Positions 1 to 7,597 of a stretch of 40,253 nt of DNA are shown piece after piece (position 1 is the first letter of the stretch; each line of letters starts with the position of its first letter). Source of the DNA: Oscillospiraceae bacterium. GTDB lineage: Bacteria > Bacillota > Clostridia > Oscillospirales > Oscillospiraceae. The position numbers and the translations under genes were made by a program. The stretch lies in contig JAFZDL010000007.1 of the NCBI GenBank assembly GCA_017561205.1, positions 1-40,253 of the forward strand, in the 5' to 3' direction. Below the pieces are notes generated by a model that saw only the letters and a program-made list of their open reading frames with translations, was not told the DNA's origin and made no database searches.

Positions 1-1
1 C

Positions 2-883
2 GCAGGCTATAAACTCATCGACTTTGTGATGAATGTTCCCGAAGGGCTGAGTGTTGCCGGTGTGACCGCCAGCAGCCGTTTGAGCGGTGGCGCGGTCAGC
101 TACCATATGGATGAAGAAGGTAAGCTGCGTGTAGTTTATTTTGATGCCAACGAACACAGCGACATTACCGTTGTGGGCAGTGCGGAAGGTAATGCATTCC
201 CCGCACAGTTCTTCACAATTACCTTCCAGGTGGATGCTGCTACAGCAGGTGAGCAGAAGGCAATCAGCATCGGCGGTATGTCTGTAAAGCTTACCTCCGA
301 TTCCAGTGATGAAAATGCGATGGTAAAGGTGGATAGCACAACTGCTGCAGGCAATATCGCGGTTGTAAAAGGCATTTCCTACAGTGCAATCTGTCTGTAC
401 ACCGGTGATGATATTGACCTGATTCCCGCCACGAAGAAAGCAGTTGCTGTGTCTGTAGTAGGCATCGAAAGCGCTACCAAGCTGACATACAACGACGGTA
501 CCAATCAGTATGTCTTTAAGTACAGCGCCGAAATCTCTGCAAAGACCGGTATTGCGACCTATGTGGCATTGGTGGATACATCTATTGCTATGGAGCAGTT
601 CGTGAATAAACTGAATTTCACCTTTACTGAGGATGCTGCAACCAATATTATGTTCGGCGATACCAACGGTGACGGTGTTGTGAATGCACAGGATGCTCTG
701 AATGCAGTTGATGCATGGCTGCGTAAGGGCGATGCTCCTACCGATGATCAGATCCTTACGTTGAATGTCAACGGTGACAGCCGTATCAACACCTTCGATG
801 CTCTGGGTATCGTAGAAAAGTTTGTAGATGGTAGCGACCTTGGTATTGTCACCAAAGCTGCAACCATTACCACCAATCAATAA
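2..883 (+). CDS. Secreted cohesin-like/dockerin protein, 5' end outside window
   Basis: The reading frame is open from the first bases, so the protein begins upstream; the GTG at 26 and ATG at 29 are internal codons in a conserved-looking beta-sandwich. Residues coded by about 2-380 resemble a cohesin-like fold (hydrophobic strands ending in FFTITFQVD). A second beta-rich stretch follows. The C-terminus, coded by about 650-835, is a type I dockerin: two EF-hand-like calcium loops, DTNGDGVVNAQD and NVNGDSRINTFD, each followed by a helix. Dockerins bind cohesins, so this protein is probably plugged into a partner; the next two genes are a membrane-anchored cohesin-like protein and a lipoprotein. 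In related clusters the missing N-terminal part may carry a ligand-binding barrel, but that cannot be seen here. The dockerin call is strong; the cohesin-like call rests on strand pattern only. Confidence 0.8.
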   Translation, partial: AGYKLIDFVMNVPEGLSVAGVTASSRLSGGAVSYHMDEEGKLRVVYFDANEHSDITVVGSAEGNAFPAQFFTITFQVDAATAGEQKAISIGGMSVKLTSDSSDENAMVKVDSTTAAGNIAVVKGISYSAICLYTGDDIDLIPATKKAVAVSVVGIESATKLTYNDGTNQYVFKYSAEISAKTGIATYVALVDTSIAMEQFVNKLNFTFTEDAATNIMFGDTNGDGVVNAQDALNAVDAWLRKGDAPTDDQILTLNVNGDSRINTFDALGIVEKFVDGSDLGIVTKAATITTNQ

Positions 884-890
884 TTATTCT

Positions 891-919
891 TTGGGTGGGA
901 GATACACTCTCCCACCCAA
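891..919 (+). terminator. Strong intergenic hairpin without T-run
   Basis: A perfect 12-bp inverted repeat (TTGGGTGGGAGA, loop TACAC, then its complement) lies between the dockerin gene and the next gene. No T-tract follows, so it is more likely an attenuating or mRNA-stabilising/processing hairpin inside an operon than a full terminator. Confidence 0.55.
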
Positions 920-940
920 CCTTTGCGAGGGAGTGTTTCT

Positions 941-1549
941 ATGAAGCAGTTTATTAAAAAAAGATGGCCGTGGATTGTCGGTGCCTGTATTTTGATTGCA
1001 GCGGTTGTACTACTGCTGGTACGGTGCGGCAACGATCCTGTTTCGGGCGAACCCACCTTGATTGTGGAAACACCTCAAAAGCTTTCTGCGTCCCAAACGG
1101 GCGAGTTCACTTTGGATGTAACGATATCGGATTTGGGAGATGCCCGTTATCCTGCGATGAGTATGAGCATCGCCTTCGATCCTTCCAGACTGGAATTCAT
1201 GGGCGTTGAAGAAGGCAACATTTTTATTCTGAGCGATGAAAACAGCACAGGTCAAAAGCTCCCAGACTGGAGCTGCAATGTGCAAAACAGCAACGATACC
1301 GGCCGGATCAACATTATGTATTTGGATATGACCGGCGGTAAAAACGCATTTAGTAAGGAATTACTGGCAGACGACTACAATGTGGTGCTTCGCCTGAAAT
1401 TCCGTCTGCGGGGCAGTGTACGTCCCGGTGATGTTCTTGATTTGATTGTGGAAGATGCGGTGTTTGCTGCATCCGACGAAGCCCAAAGTCTTGCCATGAC
1501 CACGGATACCCTAAAGGTTAAGAACGGCAGACTTGTGATTGGAGAATAA
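941..1549 (+). CDS. Membrane-anchored cohesin-like domain protein
   Basis: This 202-residue protein has a basic N-terminus, one hydrophobic segment at about residues 9-27 (WPWIVGACILIAAVVLLLV) and then one extracellular beta-rich domain. The domain shows a cohesin-like pattern: PAMSMSIAFDPSRLEFMGVEEG near the start and VVLRLKFRLRGSVRPGD near the end. The start is the ATG at 941, preceded by GAGGGAG at about 927-933; an in-frame TTG at 923 has no better site. The Cys after the membrane segment (LVRC) is not a good lipobox, so a membrane anchor is more likely than a lipid anchor. It overlaps the lipoprotein gene by one base. Inferred role: surface receptor holding the dockerin protein encoded upstream. 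The cohesin assignment is by pattern, not by alignment. Confidence 0.7.
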   Translation: MKQFIKKRWPWIVGACILIAAVVLLLVRCGNDPVSGEPTLIVETPQKLSASQTGEFTLDVTISDLGDARYPAMSMSIAFDPSRLEFMGVEEGNIFILSDENSTGQKLPDWSCNVQNSNDTGRINIMYLDMTGGKNAFSKELLADDYNVVLRLKFRLRGSVRPGDVLDLIVEDAVFAASDEAQSLAMTTDTLKVKNGRLVIGE

Positions 1550-2676
1550 TGATGAAGAAAATACTGAGCCTGCTATTGGCTTTTACCATAATGTTTTCTC
1601 TTTGTGCCTGTCAGGGAAATTTTGGTAGTGTAAACCTGAATGAATCCGTTGAAATCCCCGAAAATGGCATTATCAAAGAAAGCCTTATCCAGCAAATTCG
1701 AAGCGAAAATGCCATCGGTGTCTTTACGGGAAAATCCGGCGATTACAAATATGAATGGACTATCTTTGGCAGTGATATTAAGGATGCTACAGAAATTAAT
1801 CTCGGTGTACAGATTCGTAAGACTACTGAAGGTAATATCCAAGTTCTTCTGCAACAAGTGAGGGCCTTTGGCTTTTCCGCTTTGCTTTCTATTTACCTGA
1901 ATGAGCAATGGGCTGCCCAAAGCGCAACTGCGTATGTTGGTGACAAGGCATTTGCATCGGTGTCCATTACCGGCAGTAAGACTACTATACTGAATTTCAC
2001 CTTGGATGGCTCTGTAGAAAGTTTTGAGATTCGTCCGGATGCCCTCCCTGAGGACGAAAGCGACCCTCCAACAACGGAAACAACCACCCCAAGCCAAAAT
2101 CCATCCACGCCTGTAGGCGGACAGGATGACTATCTTTCCACACCAGGACAAAGCGACAACAAGGTCCAAAACGGTGGTAAGGACAAATACAACACCGATC
2201 CCGTTCCTCCCGGAAAACCCCAGCCGGTAGAACCGGAGGATCGGGATGTTGACAAGGACAAAACATACACCTGCACATTCTCCATCGAGTGTTCCACCAT
2301 CCTGAATAACCTGGATCAGCTTGACCCCGATAAGTTGGAAATGGTTCCCTCCGGTGGCGTCATCCTTTCTAAGACCACTGTGACCTTCTATGAAGGCGAA
2401 TCTGTCTTTGATGTGTTGCAGCGGGTCTGCAAGGAAAAGGGTATCCATATGGAAGCTTCCTGGACGCCCATTTATAACAGCGCTTATGTGGAAGGCATCC
2501 ACAATCTGTATGAATTTGATTGCGGTGCGCTGTCCGGCTGGATGTACAAGGTCAACGGCTGGTATCCCAACTATGGCAGTTCCCGTTATCAACTCCAAGA
2601 TGGTGATGTGGTCGAGTGGCGCTTTACCTGTGACTTGGGTAACGATATCGGTGGCGGTTATGCCGTTGGTGGTTAA
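1549..2676 (+). CDS. DUF4430-domain lipoprotein
   Basis: The 375-residue protein starts with a lipoprotein signal peptide (MMKKILSLLLAFTIMF, lipobox LCAC, lipidated Cys21), so it sits on the outer face of the membrane. A globular region of about residues 25-160 is followed by a Pro/Thr/Asp-rich linker (about 165-235). A C-terminal DUF4430 domain (about 240-375) has the typical VFDVLQRVC, GALSGWMYKVNG and LQDGDVVEWRFT signatures. DUF4430 resembles the C-terminal domain of animal transcobalamin and intrinsic factor. The gene overlaps the cohesin-like gene before it and is one base from ecfT, so all are probably co-translated. Inferred role: ligand-binding or hand-over protein for the ECF transporter. 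The start could also be the second ATG (1552). Confidence 0.8.
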   Translation: MMKKILSLLLAFTIMFSLCACQGNFGSVNLNESVEIPENGIIKESLIQQIRSENAIGVFTGKSGDYKYEWTIFGSDIKDATEINLGVQIRKTTEGNIQVLLQQVRAFGFSALLSIYLNEQWAAQSATAYVGDKAFASVSITGSKTTILNFTLDGSVESFEIRPDALPEDESDPPTTETTTPSQNPSTPVGGQDDYLSTPGQSDNKVQNGGKDKYNTDPVPPGKPQPVEPEDRDVDKDKTYTCTFSIECSTILNNLDQLDPDKLEMVPSGGVILSKTTVTFYEGESVFDVLQRVCKEKGIHMEASWTPIYNSAYVEGIHNLYEFDCGALSGWMYKVNGWYPNYGSSRYQLQDGDVVEWRFTCDLGNDIGGGYAVGG

Positions 2677-2677
2677 G

Positions 2678-3568
2678 ATGCAAGATAGGTTTTCAAAGTA
2701 CCATCCTTTGGTGAACTTTCTGTATTTCATCCTGGTGATTGGCTTTTCCATGGCGCTGAATCATCCTTTGGCGCAGGCTATTTCCCTTGTCTGCGCCGCT
2801 GCCTATGCAGTGCAGGCGGAGGGGAAAAAGGCAGTGCTGTTCACGCTCAAATGGTGTCTGCCCATTATGCTGCTGACGGCCCTTATTAATCCGGCTTTCA
2901 GCCATGAGGGCATCACCATTTTGATGTATTTTCCCACAGGCAATCCGTTGACCTTGGAAAGCCTCCTCTATGGTCTGTCTGCCGGTGTGATGATCGCTAC
3001 CGTGATGCTATGGTTTCTGAATTTTAATCGGGTGATTACCTCCGATAAGTTTATCTACCTTTTTGGTCGCATCATCCCGGCTATGTCGCTAGTGCTGAGT
3101 ATGACCTTGCGGTTTATCCCAAAGTTTAAGTCACAGCTGAACAGTGTAGTGGATGCACAGAAAAGCATCGGCAGAGATATTTCAGAGGGTTCTCTGTGGC
3201 ACCGCACCAAAATCGCCATTACGGTGCTATCCATTATGGTCACCTGGGCGCTGGAAAATGCTATTGAAACCGCTGACAGTATGAAAAGCCGGGGTTATGG
3301 TCTAAAGGGGCGCACCGCCTTTTCCATCTACCGTTTTGACGACCGGGATAAGATGGCACTGCTGTATTTGGGTTTCTGCGGATTCTATCTGTTATCCGGC
3401 ATGATCGTATCGGCCTTCGGATTCCGATATTTCCCCAGCATCCGCTATATCGGTCTGAATGCTATGACCCTTTCTTTTCAGTTTGTTTATTTGATTCTGT
3501 GTTTAATGCCCGTGGTGCTGAACTGGGCAGAGGAGAGAAAATGGAAAGCTATTCATTCAAAAATGTAG
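2678..3568 (+). CDS. ECF transporter transmembrane component EcfT
   Basis: This 296-residue integral membrane protein is the energy-coupling T component of an ECF-type vitamin transporter; it joins the ATPases to the substrate-binding S component. Hydrophobic segments lie at about residues 8-60, 65-85, 95-125 and near the C-terminus. The cytoplasmic coupling region carries the EcfT signature: RFIPKFKSQLNSVVDAQKS and then ADSMKSRGYG, equivalent to the conserved A-R-G motif that docks on the ATPases. The ATG at 2678 is one base after the lipoprotein stop. The frame stays open further upstream inside the lipoprotein gene, but that part is not EcfT-like. The 3' end overlaps the next gene by 28 bases, as expected for translational coupling. 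Confidence 0.88.
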   Translation: MQDRFSKYHPLVNFLYFILVIGFSMALNHPLAQAISLVCAAAYAVQAEGKKAVLFTLKWCLPIMLLTALINPAFSHEGITILMYFPTGNPLTLESLLYGLSAGVMIATVMLWFLNFNRVITSDKFIYLFGRIIPAMSLVLSMTLRFIPKFKSQLNSVVDAQKSIGRDISEGSLWHRTKIAITVLSIMVTWALENAIETADSMKSRGYGLKGRTAFSIYRFDDRDKMALLYLGFCGFYLLSGMIVSAFGFRYFPSIRYIGLNAMTLSFQFVYLILCLMPVVLNWAEERKWKAIHSKM

Positions 3569-6183
3569 ATTTTACATACCCAGAGGGTGAGAAAAAGGCC
3601 CTTTGCAATATTTCCTTTACAGTTCAGCAAGGTGAGTTTGTGATCCTCTGCGGTCCTTCCGGATGCGGTAAATCCACACTTCTTCGGCACTTGAAATCTT
3701 GTTTGACACCTCACGGTCTATTCTCCGGTGAGATTCGCTACAAGGGAACATTGCTGTCTGACCTATCCCAAAGAGAGCAGGCGCAGCAGATTGGGTATGT
3801 GCTGCAATCCCCAGAGAATCAGGTAGTCACCGACAAGGTGTGGCATGAATTAGCCTTCGGTTTGGAGAGCTTGGGGTACGACACACCTACTATTCGCCGC
3901 CGTGTGGCTGAGATTGCCGCCTTTTTCGGGATTGAGAATTGGTTTTACAAGAATGTCACCGAGTTATCCGGTGGTCAGAAGCAACTGCTGAGCCTTGCTT
4001 CCGTCATGGCAATGCAGCCGGGTGTGCTGGTACTGGATGAGCCTACCGCACAGCTTGACCCCATTGCTGCCGCTGATTTCTTGGCCTTGCTTGGCAAAAT
4101 CAACCGTGAACTGGGTACTACCATCATCCTCACGGAACATCGCTTGGAAGAAGCCTTCCCCTTTGCTACCCGCGTCATCGTAATGAATGAGGGTGCGATC
4201 CTCTGCGATGACAAGCCGGAGAATGTAGGCTTGCAGTTAAAGGACAAAGGCAGCGGTATGTTCCTGGCTATGCCTACCGCTATGCGTGTTTGGGCGGCGG
4301 TGGAAACAAAGCTGAATTGCCCCATGACCGTCCGTGACGGTAGCAGTTTCCTTTCTCAGCGAGTGGATGAACAAACACTTCTTCCTCTTGCAGAAAAAGA
4401 TTCCCCGGTATATCCGGAGGATGTAACCTTAGAGTGCGATGACCTTTGGTTCCGCTATGAAAAAGATAGTCCCGATGTGGTCAAAGGCTTTTCTTTGAAG
4501 CTGCGCAAGGGCGAGTTCTATGCCATCCTGGGCGGCAACGGTGCCGGTAAGTCCACCACCTTGAAAGTGATCTCCGGCCTGCGTTCTGCCTATCGTGGTG
4601 ATGTTCGCCTGCAAGGTAAGCTGGGACATCTGCCGCAGAATCCCCAAACCCTCTTTGTAAAACGCACTGTCCGGGAAGACTTGTATGAAGTGTTCCGTGG
4701 AGAGAAGATTCCCAAAGAAAAACAGGATGCAGAGGTTGCCCGAATTGTAGAACTTTGTGGTCTGCGGGAATTCTTGGATCGCCATCCCTATGACATTTCC
4801 GGTGGTGAGCAGCAGCGCACCGCTTTGGCAAAAGTACTTTTAACACAGCCGGATATTCTGTTGCTGGACGAGCCTACCAAGGGTTTTGACGCAGAGTTCA
4901 AGGTAACTTTTGCGCTGATTCTCCGTAGGCTGATTGCTCAAGGTACCACTATTTTGATGGTAAGCCATGATGTGCCATTCTGCGCTGAGTATGCCCATAA
5001 GTGCGGTCTGTTCTTTGATGGCAACATCGTGGCAGAGGGAACTCCCCGTGAGTTCTTCTCCGGCAATAGTTTCTATACCACACCTGCCAATCGTATGGCC
5101 CGACATTTGATTCCTCAGGCAGTAACCGTGGCTGACATTATTGGTTGTTGCGGTGGTGAATTGCCTACCGAGCCAGAGATTCCCGAAGCGACTGTCTTGC
5201 CCGAACCGAAAGAAATAGCAGTAAACTTCAAACCCAAGCCGCTGCCATTCTGGAGGAAACTCCTTGCCGGTGTGTCCCTGGCGATTGCGTTGTTGGTGTT
5301 CTTCTATGCTACCAGCATCACAGACCTTTCGTCGCTTATTGGCAAAGAGGGCATCAGCACCACCGGCGAACAGCAGCTTATTCTGTATCTAGTGCTGATC
5401 ACTGCACTGGGTGTGTTCATTGCCGCCATTGGCCGCAGGAGCGCCCCCTCTGCTATGCTGCAGATCCCCGCCAAGCAGCGGAAGCTAAGCAAGCGCACCT
5501 TGGTAGCAGCGGTGCTGATCGTGCTGTGCATCCCGCTGACAATCTTTGCCGGGGTGATGTACCTGGGCAATCAGCATTACAATGTGTCCGCTATGCTGGT
5601 GCTGATTGAGTGCATGGTGCCTTTCTTCCTGGTGTTTGAAAGCCGCAAACCTAAGGCAAGGGAGCTGGTGACCATCGCTGTGCTGTGTGCCATCGCAATC
5701 GCCGGTCGGTCTGCATTCTTCATGCTGCCCCAGTTCAAGCCGGTGCTGGCATTGGTCATCATCTCCGGTGTTGCCTTCGGCGGCGAGACCGGATTCCTGG
5801 TGGGTGCTGTGACCATGATGGTATCCAATGTCTTGTTCTCCCAAGGTCCTTGGATGCCATGGCAGATGTTCAGCATGGGCATTATCGGTTTCCTGGCAGG
5901 TGTGCTGTTCCGCAAAGGACTACTCCGTCGCAGCCGTGGCAGCTTGGCTACCTTTGGCGCGTTTTCTGCTGTCATCATCTACGGCGGTATTATGAACCCC
6001 GCCGCCGCACTGATGTACAATTCCCAAACCATCAACTGGGAAATGCTGAAAGCCTACTATGTGTCCGGCCTTCCCATGGACCTGATCCATGCCGCCGCAA
6101 CGGTGATCTTCATTCTCATCGCCGCCGAACCCATGCTGGAAAAGCTCGACCGCATCAAAGTCAAGTACGGATTAGTTGAATAA
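3541..6183 (+). CDS. ECF transporter fusion: two ATPases plus S component
   Basis: The 880-residue protein has three modules. ABC 1 (about 1-235): Walker A GPSGCGKST at 38-46, signature LSGGQKQ near 142, Walker B VLDEPTAQ near 163, H-loop TEHR. ABC 2 (about 300-530): Walker A GGNGAGKST near 331, signature ISGGEQQR near 419, Walker B LLLDEPTKG near 440, H-loop SHD. A membrane part begins near residue 570 with about four hydrophobic segments, followed by a roughly six-helix S component from about 700 (ARELVTIAVL, GRSAFFMLPQFKPV, GPWMPWQMFS). ATP hydrolysis should drive uptake of the vitamin bound by the S part. AGGAGAG at 3531-3537 fixes the ATG. ECF ATPases and S components are usually separate proteins. 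The S part looks like the putative cobalamin (CbrT) type; this is memory-based and unproven. Confidence 0.85.
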   Translation: MESYSFKNVDFTYPEGEKKALCNISFTVQQGEFVILCGPSGCGKSTLLRHLKSCLTPHGLFSGEIRYKGTLLSDLSQREQAQQIGYVLQSPENQVVTDKVWHELAFGLESLGYDTPTIRRRVAEIAAFFGIENWFYKNVTELSGGQKQLLSLASVMAMQPGVLVLDEPTAQLDPIAAADFLALLGKINRELGTTIILTEHRLEEAFPFATRVIVMNEGAILCDDKPENVGLQLKDKGSGMFLAMPTAMRVWAAVETKLNCPMTVRDGSSFLSQRVDEQTLLPLAEKDSPVYPEDVTLECDDLWFRYEKDSPDVVKGFSLKLRKGEFYAILGGNGAGKSTTLKVISGLRSAYRGDVRLQGKLGHLPQNPQTLFVKRTVREDLYEVFRGEKIPKEKQDAEVARIVELCGLREFLDRHPYDISGGEQQRTALAKVLLTQPDILLLDEPTKGFDAEFKVTFALILRRLIAQGTTILMVSHDVPFCAEYAHKCGLFFDGNIVAEGTPREFFSGNSFYTTPANRMARHLIPQAVTVADIIGCCGGELPTEPEIPEATVLPEPKEIAVNFKPKPLPFWRKLLAGVSLAIALLVFFYATSITDLSSLIGKEGISTTGEQQLILYLVLITALGVFIAAIGRRSAPSAMLQIPAKQRKLSKRTLVAAVLIVLCIPLTIFAGVMYLGNQHYNVSAMLVLIECMVPFFLVFESRKPKARELVTIAVLCAIAIAGRSAFFMLPQFKPVLALVIISGVAFGGETGFLVGAVTMMVSNVLFSQGPWMPWQMFSMGIIGFLAGVLFRKGLLRRSRGSLATFGAFSAVIIYGGIMNPAAALMYNSQTINWEMLKAYYVSGLPMDLIHAAATVIFILIAAEPMLEKLDRIKVKYGLVE

Positions 6184-6284
6184 TTGACACGGAATATAAT
6201 AAGTTCGCGCATAGATTCAGCAATCACAACCGAATGAGACTACCCACATAACCAAATAAATTCATACACTCTATTTTTAATAAC

Positions 6285-6325
6285 AACAAAGCGACTCCAT
6301 CTTATACAGATGGAGTCGCTTTGTT
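6285..6325 (+). terminator. Hairpin after the ECF operon
   Basis: An 18-bp perfect inverted repeat (AACAAAGCGACTCCATCT, loop TATAC, complement) lies about 100 bases after the ECF fusion gene. The downstream sequence is TTGTTCTAAAA rather than a clean T-run, but the long stem fits a terminator at the end of the transporter operon. Confidence 0.65.
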
Positions 6326-6353
6326 CTAAAAACACAATATATTGTGTTTTTAG
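6326..6353. repeat. Perfect 28-bp palindrome upstream of CBASS promoter
   Basis: A gapless palindrome starts CTAAAAACACAATA and continues as its exact complement. It begins immediately after the terminator hairpin and ends 21 bases before the -35 box of the CBASS promoter. Its ACACAAT/ATTGTGT core resembles the smaller palindrome between the -35 and -10. It may be an operator for an unlinked regulator, or a cruciform-prone remnant. Confidence 0.6.
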
Positions 6354-6374
6354 AGCCATTTATGGCACTAAATA

Positions 6375-6403
6375 TTGACAATCACATTAAAATGTGTTAA
6401 AAT
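6375..6403 (+). promoter_or_regulatory. Strong sigma-70/A promoter of the CBASS operon
   Basis: A perfect -35 TTGACA (6375-6380) is separated by 17 bases from -10 TAAAAT (6398-6403). The spacer contains CACATT-AA-AATGTG (6383-6396), an inverted repeat placed exactly where a repressor would block RNA polymerase. The start codon of the first gene follows after about 58 bases. Confidence 0.75.
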
Positions 6404-6461
6404 TTACAAAATGTTACAAATGAAATTGGGTATAGACGAACTTAATTTAGAGGAGATTTGA

Positions 6462-7595
6462 ATGAAAAAGAAAAAAGGCCGGGGTAAGGACCCCTCACCG
6501 CTCACACTTAAAAAGCTTTGCGCAAATGCGGCTGGTCGATGTCAGTTTGAGGGATGTAACAAATCTGTCTTTGTAGATAGCCTCACCTTAAAACAGTTTA
6601 ATATGTCAAATGTTGCGCACATTGTTGCGGCTGATCCTAACGGCCCGCGCGGTGATGCAGTACGATCCCATTTGTTGTCTGATAAGCTTGAGAACTTGAT
6701 GTTGATGTGCCACGATCACCACAAGCTTATCGATGATTATGCAGATGAGTACCCTGAAGATAGATTGTTGCAAATGAAAGCGCAACACGAGCAAGCAATT
6801 GCGGATCAGTGCGCTCTTATTTATAAAGAACCATCTGAAATGGTTTTCTTGCAGTCACCCATAAAAGGACGCATTCCCGTGAAGATTGATTCGAATCAAT
6901 GTGCTAATGCAGTTATGCCTAATAAAAGAGTTGCTAACGCCCGAGGACAGCGGATTAAAGTAGAAGTCGAAGATGATTACCATTCGTCCTCCTACTGGGT
7001 TAATGCAGCACGGATGCTCGATCGGAGGTATGGATTGTTAATAGGTGGAATTCTGGATGAGGAAGCTAATACCCACTTTTCAGTTTTTCCAATCGCGCCA
7101 ATTCCGCTGATAATAAAACTGGGATATATGATGGGCGACAAATGCCGAGCAGACATTTTCCAGTATACACGCGCAAAAGATTCCTGGAAATGGAGTGAAG
7201 AAGGCAATGCTAACAGCTTTTCTATTAAAAAACAAGTTATACGAGATGGCACCCAGATTGCATTGGTTCTTTCTCTGACGGCGGATATTGCAGATGCAAG
7301 AATTACTGATGTTTACGACGCTGATATTATTTACTTTATACAAGCAGAACGCTTAGGCGTGGATTGTATTAAAAGTCCTGCAGACTTAATTGGATTTTGG
7401 AGTGCATACCAGAAGGTATGCGATGAGATAAGGAATCAGTATCCTGGTACACGGGAAATCGGTATATTCCCTGCTATACCCGTTTCTGCAGCATTTGAGG
7501 TTGGTCGCAGATATATGCCTGGTGTATATCCTCTTCTTAAAATCTATGATGATGACGATGGCTTTTTTGAGACCATTACTATTGGAGGCAAATAA
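6462..7595 (+). CDS. cap5: CBASS effector, HNH nuclease fused to SAVED domain (Cap5-like)
   Basis: The 377-residue protein is a two-domain anti-phage effector. N-terminal HNH endonuclease (about 15-110): C27 and C32 (CQFEGC), H53 in NVAHIV, N78 in LENLMLMC and the HDHHKLID metal-binding stretch at 84-91. C-terminal SAVED domain (about 175-377): FPIAPIPLIIKLGYMMGDK, ADIFQYTR, SWKW, and the closing IGIFPAIPVSAAFEVGRR with LLKIYD. In this family SAVED binds a cyclic nucleotide made by the neighbouring CD-NTase; binding drives oligomerisation and unspecific DNA cleavage, killing the infected cell. The start is supported by GAGGAG at 6451-6456. It is two bases from the cyclase gene. The coding sequence is visibly AT-richer than the flanking genes, which fits transfer. 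Confidence 0.9.
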   Translation: MKKKKGRGKDPSPLTLKKLCANAAGRCQFEGCNKSVFVDSLTLKQFNMSNVAHIVAADPNGPRGDAVRSHLLSDKLENLMLMCHDHHKLIDDYADEYPEDRLLQMKAQHEQAIADQCALIYKEPSEMVFLQSPIKGRIPVKIDSNQCANAVMPNKRVANARGQRIKVEVEDDYHSSSYWVNAARMLDRRYGLLIGGILDEEANTHFSVFPIAPIPLIIKLGYMMGDKCRADIFQYTRAKDSWKWSEEGNANSFSIKKQVIRDGTQIALVLSLTADIADARITDVYDADIIYFIQAERLGVDCIKSPADLIGFWSAYQKVCDEIRNQYPGTREIGIFPAIPVSAAFEVGRRYMPGVYPLLKIYDDDDGFFETITIGGK

Positions 7596-7597
7596 AC

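Noticed and set aside
6326..6353. The 28-bp palindrome as a simple terminator
   Set aside because: It has no loop and no T-run after it, and a better terminator hairpin ends one base before it.
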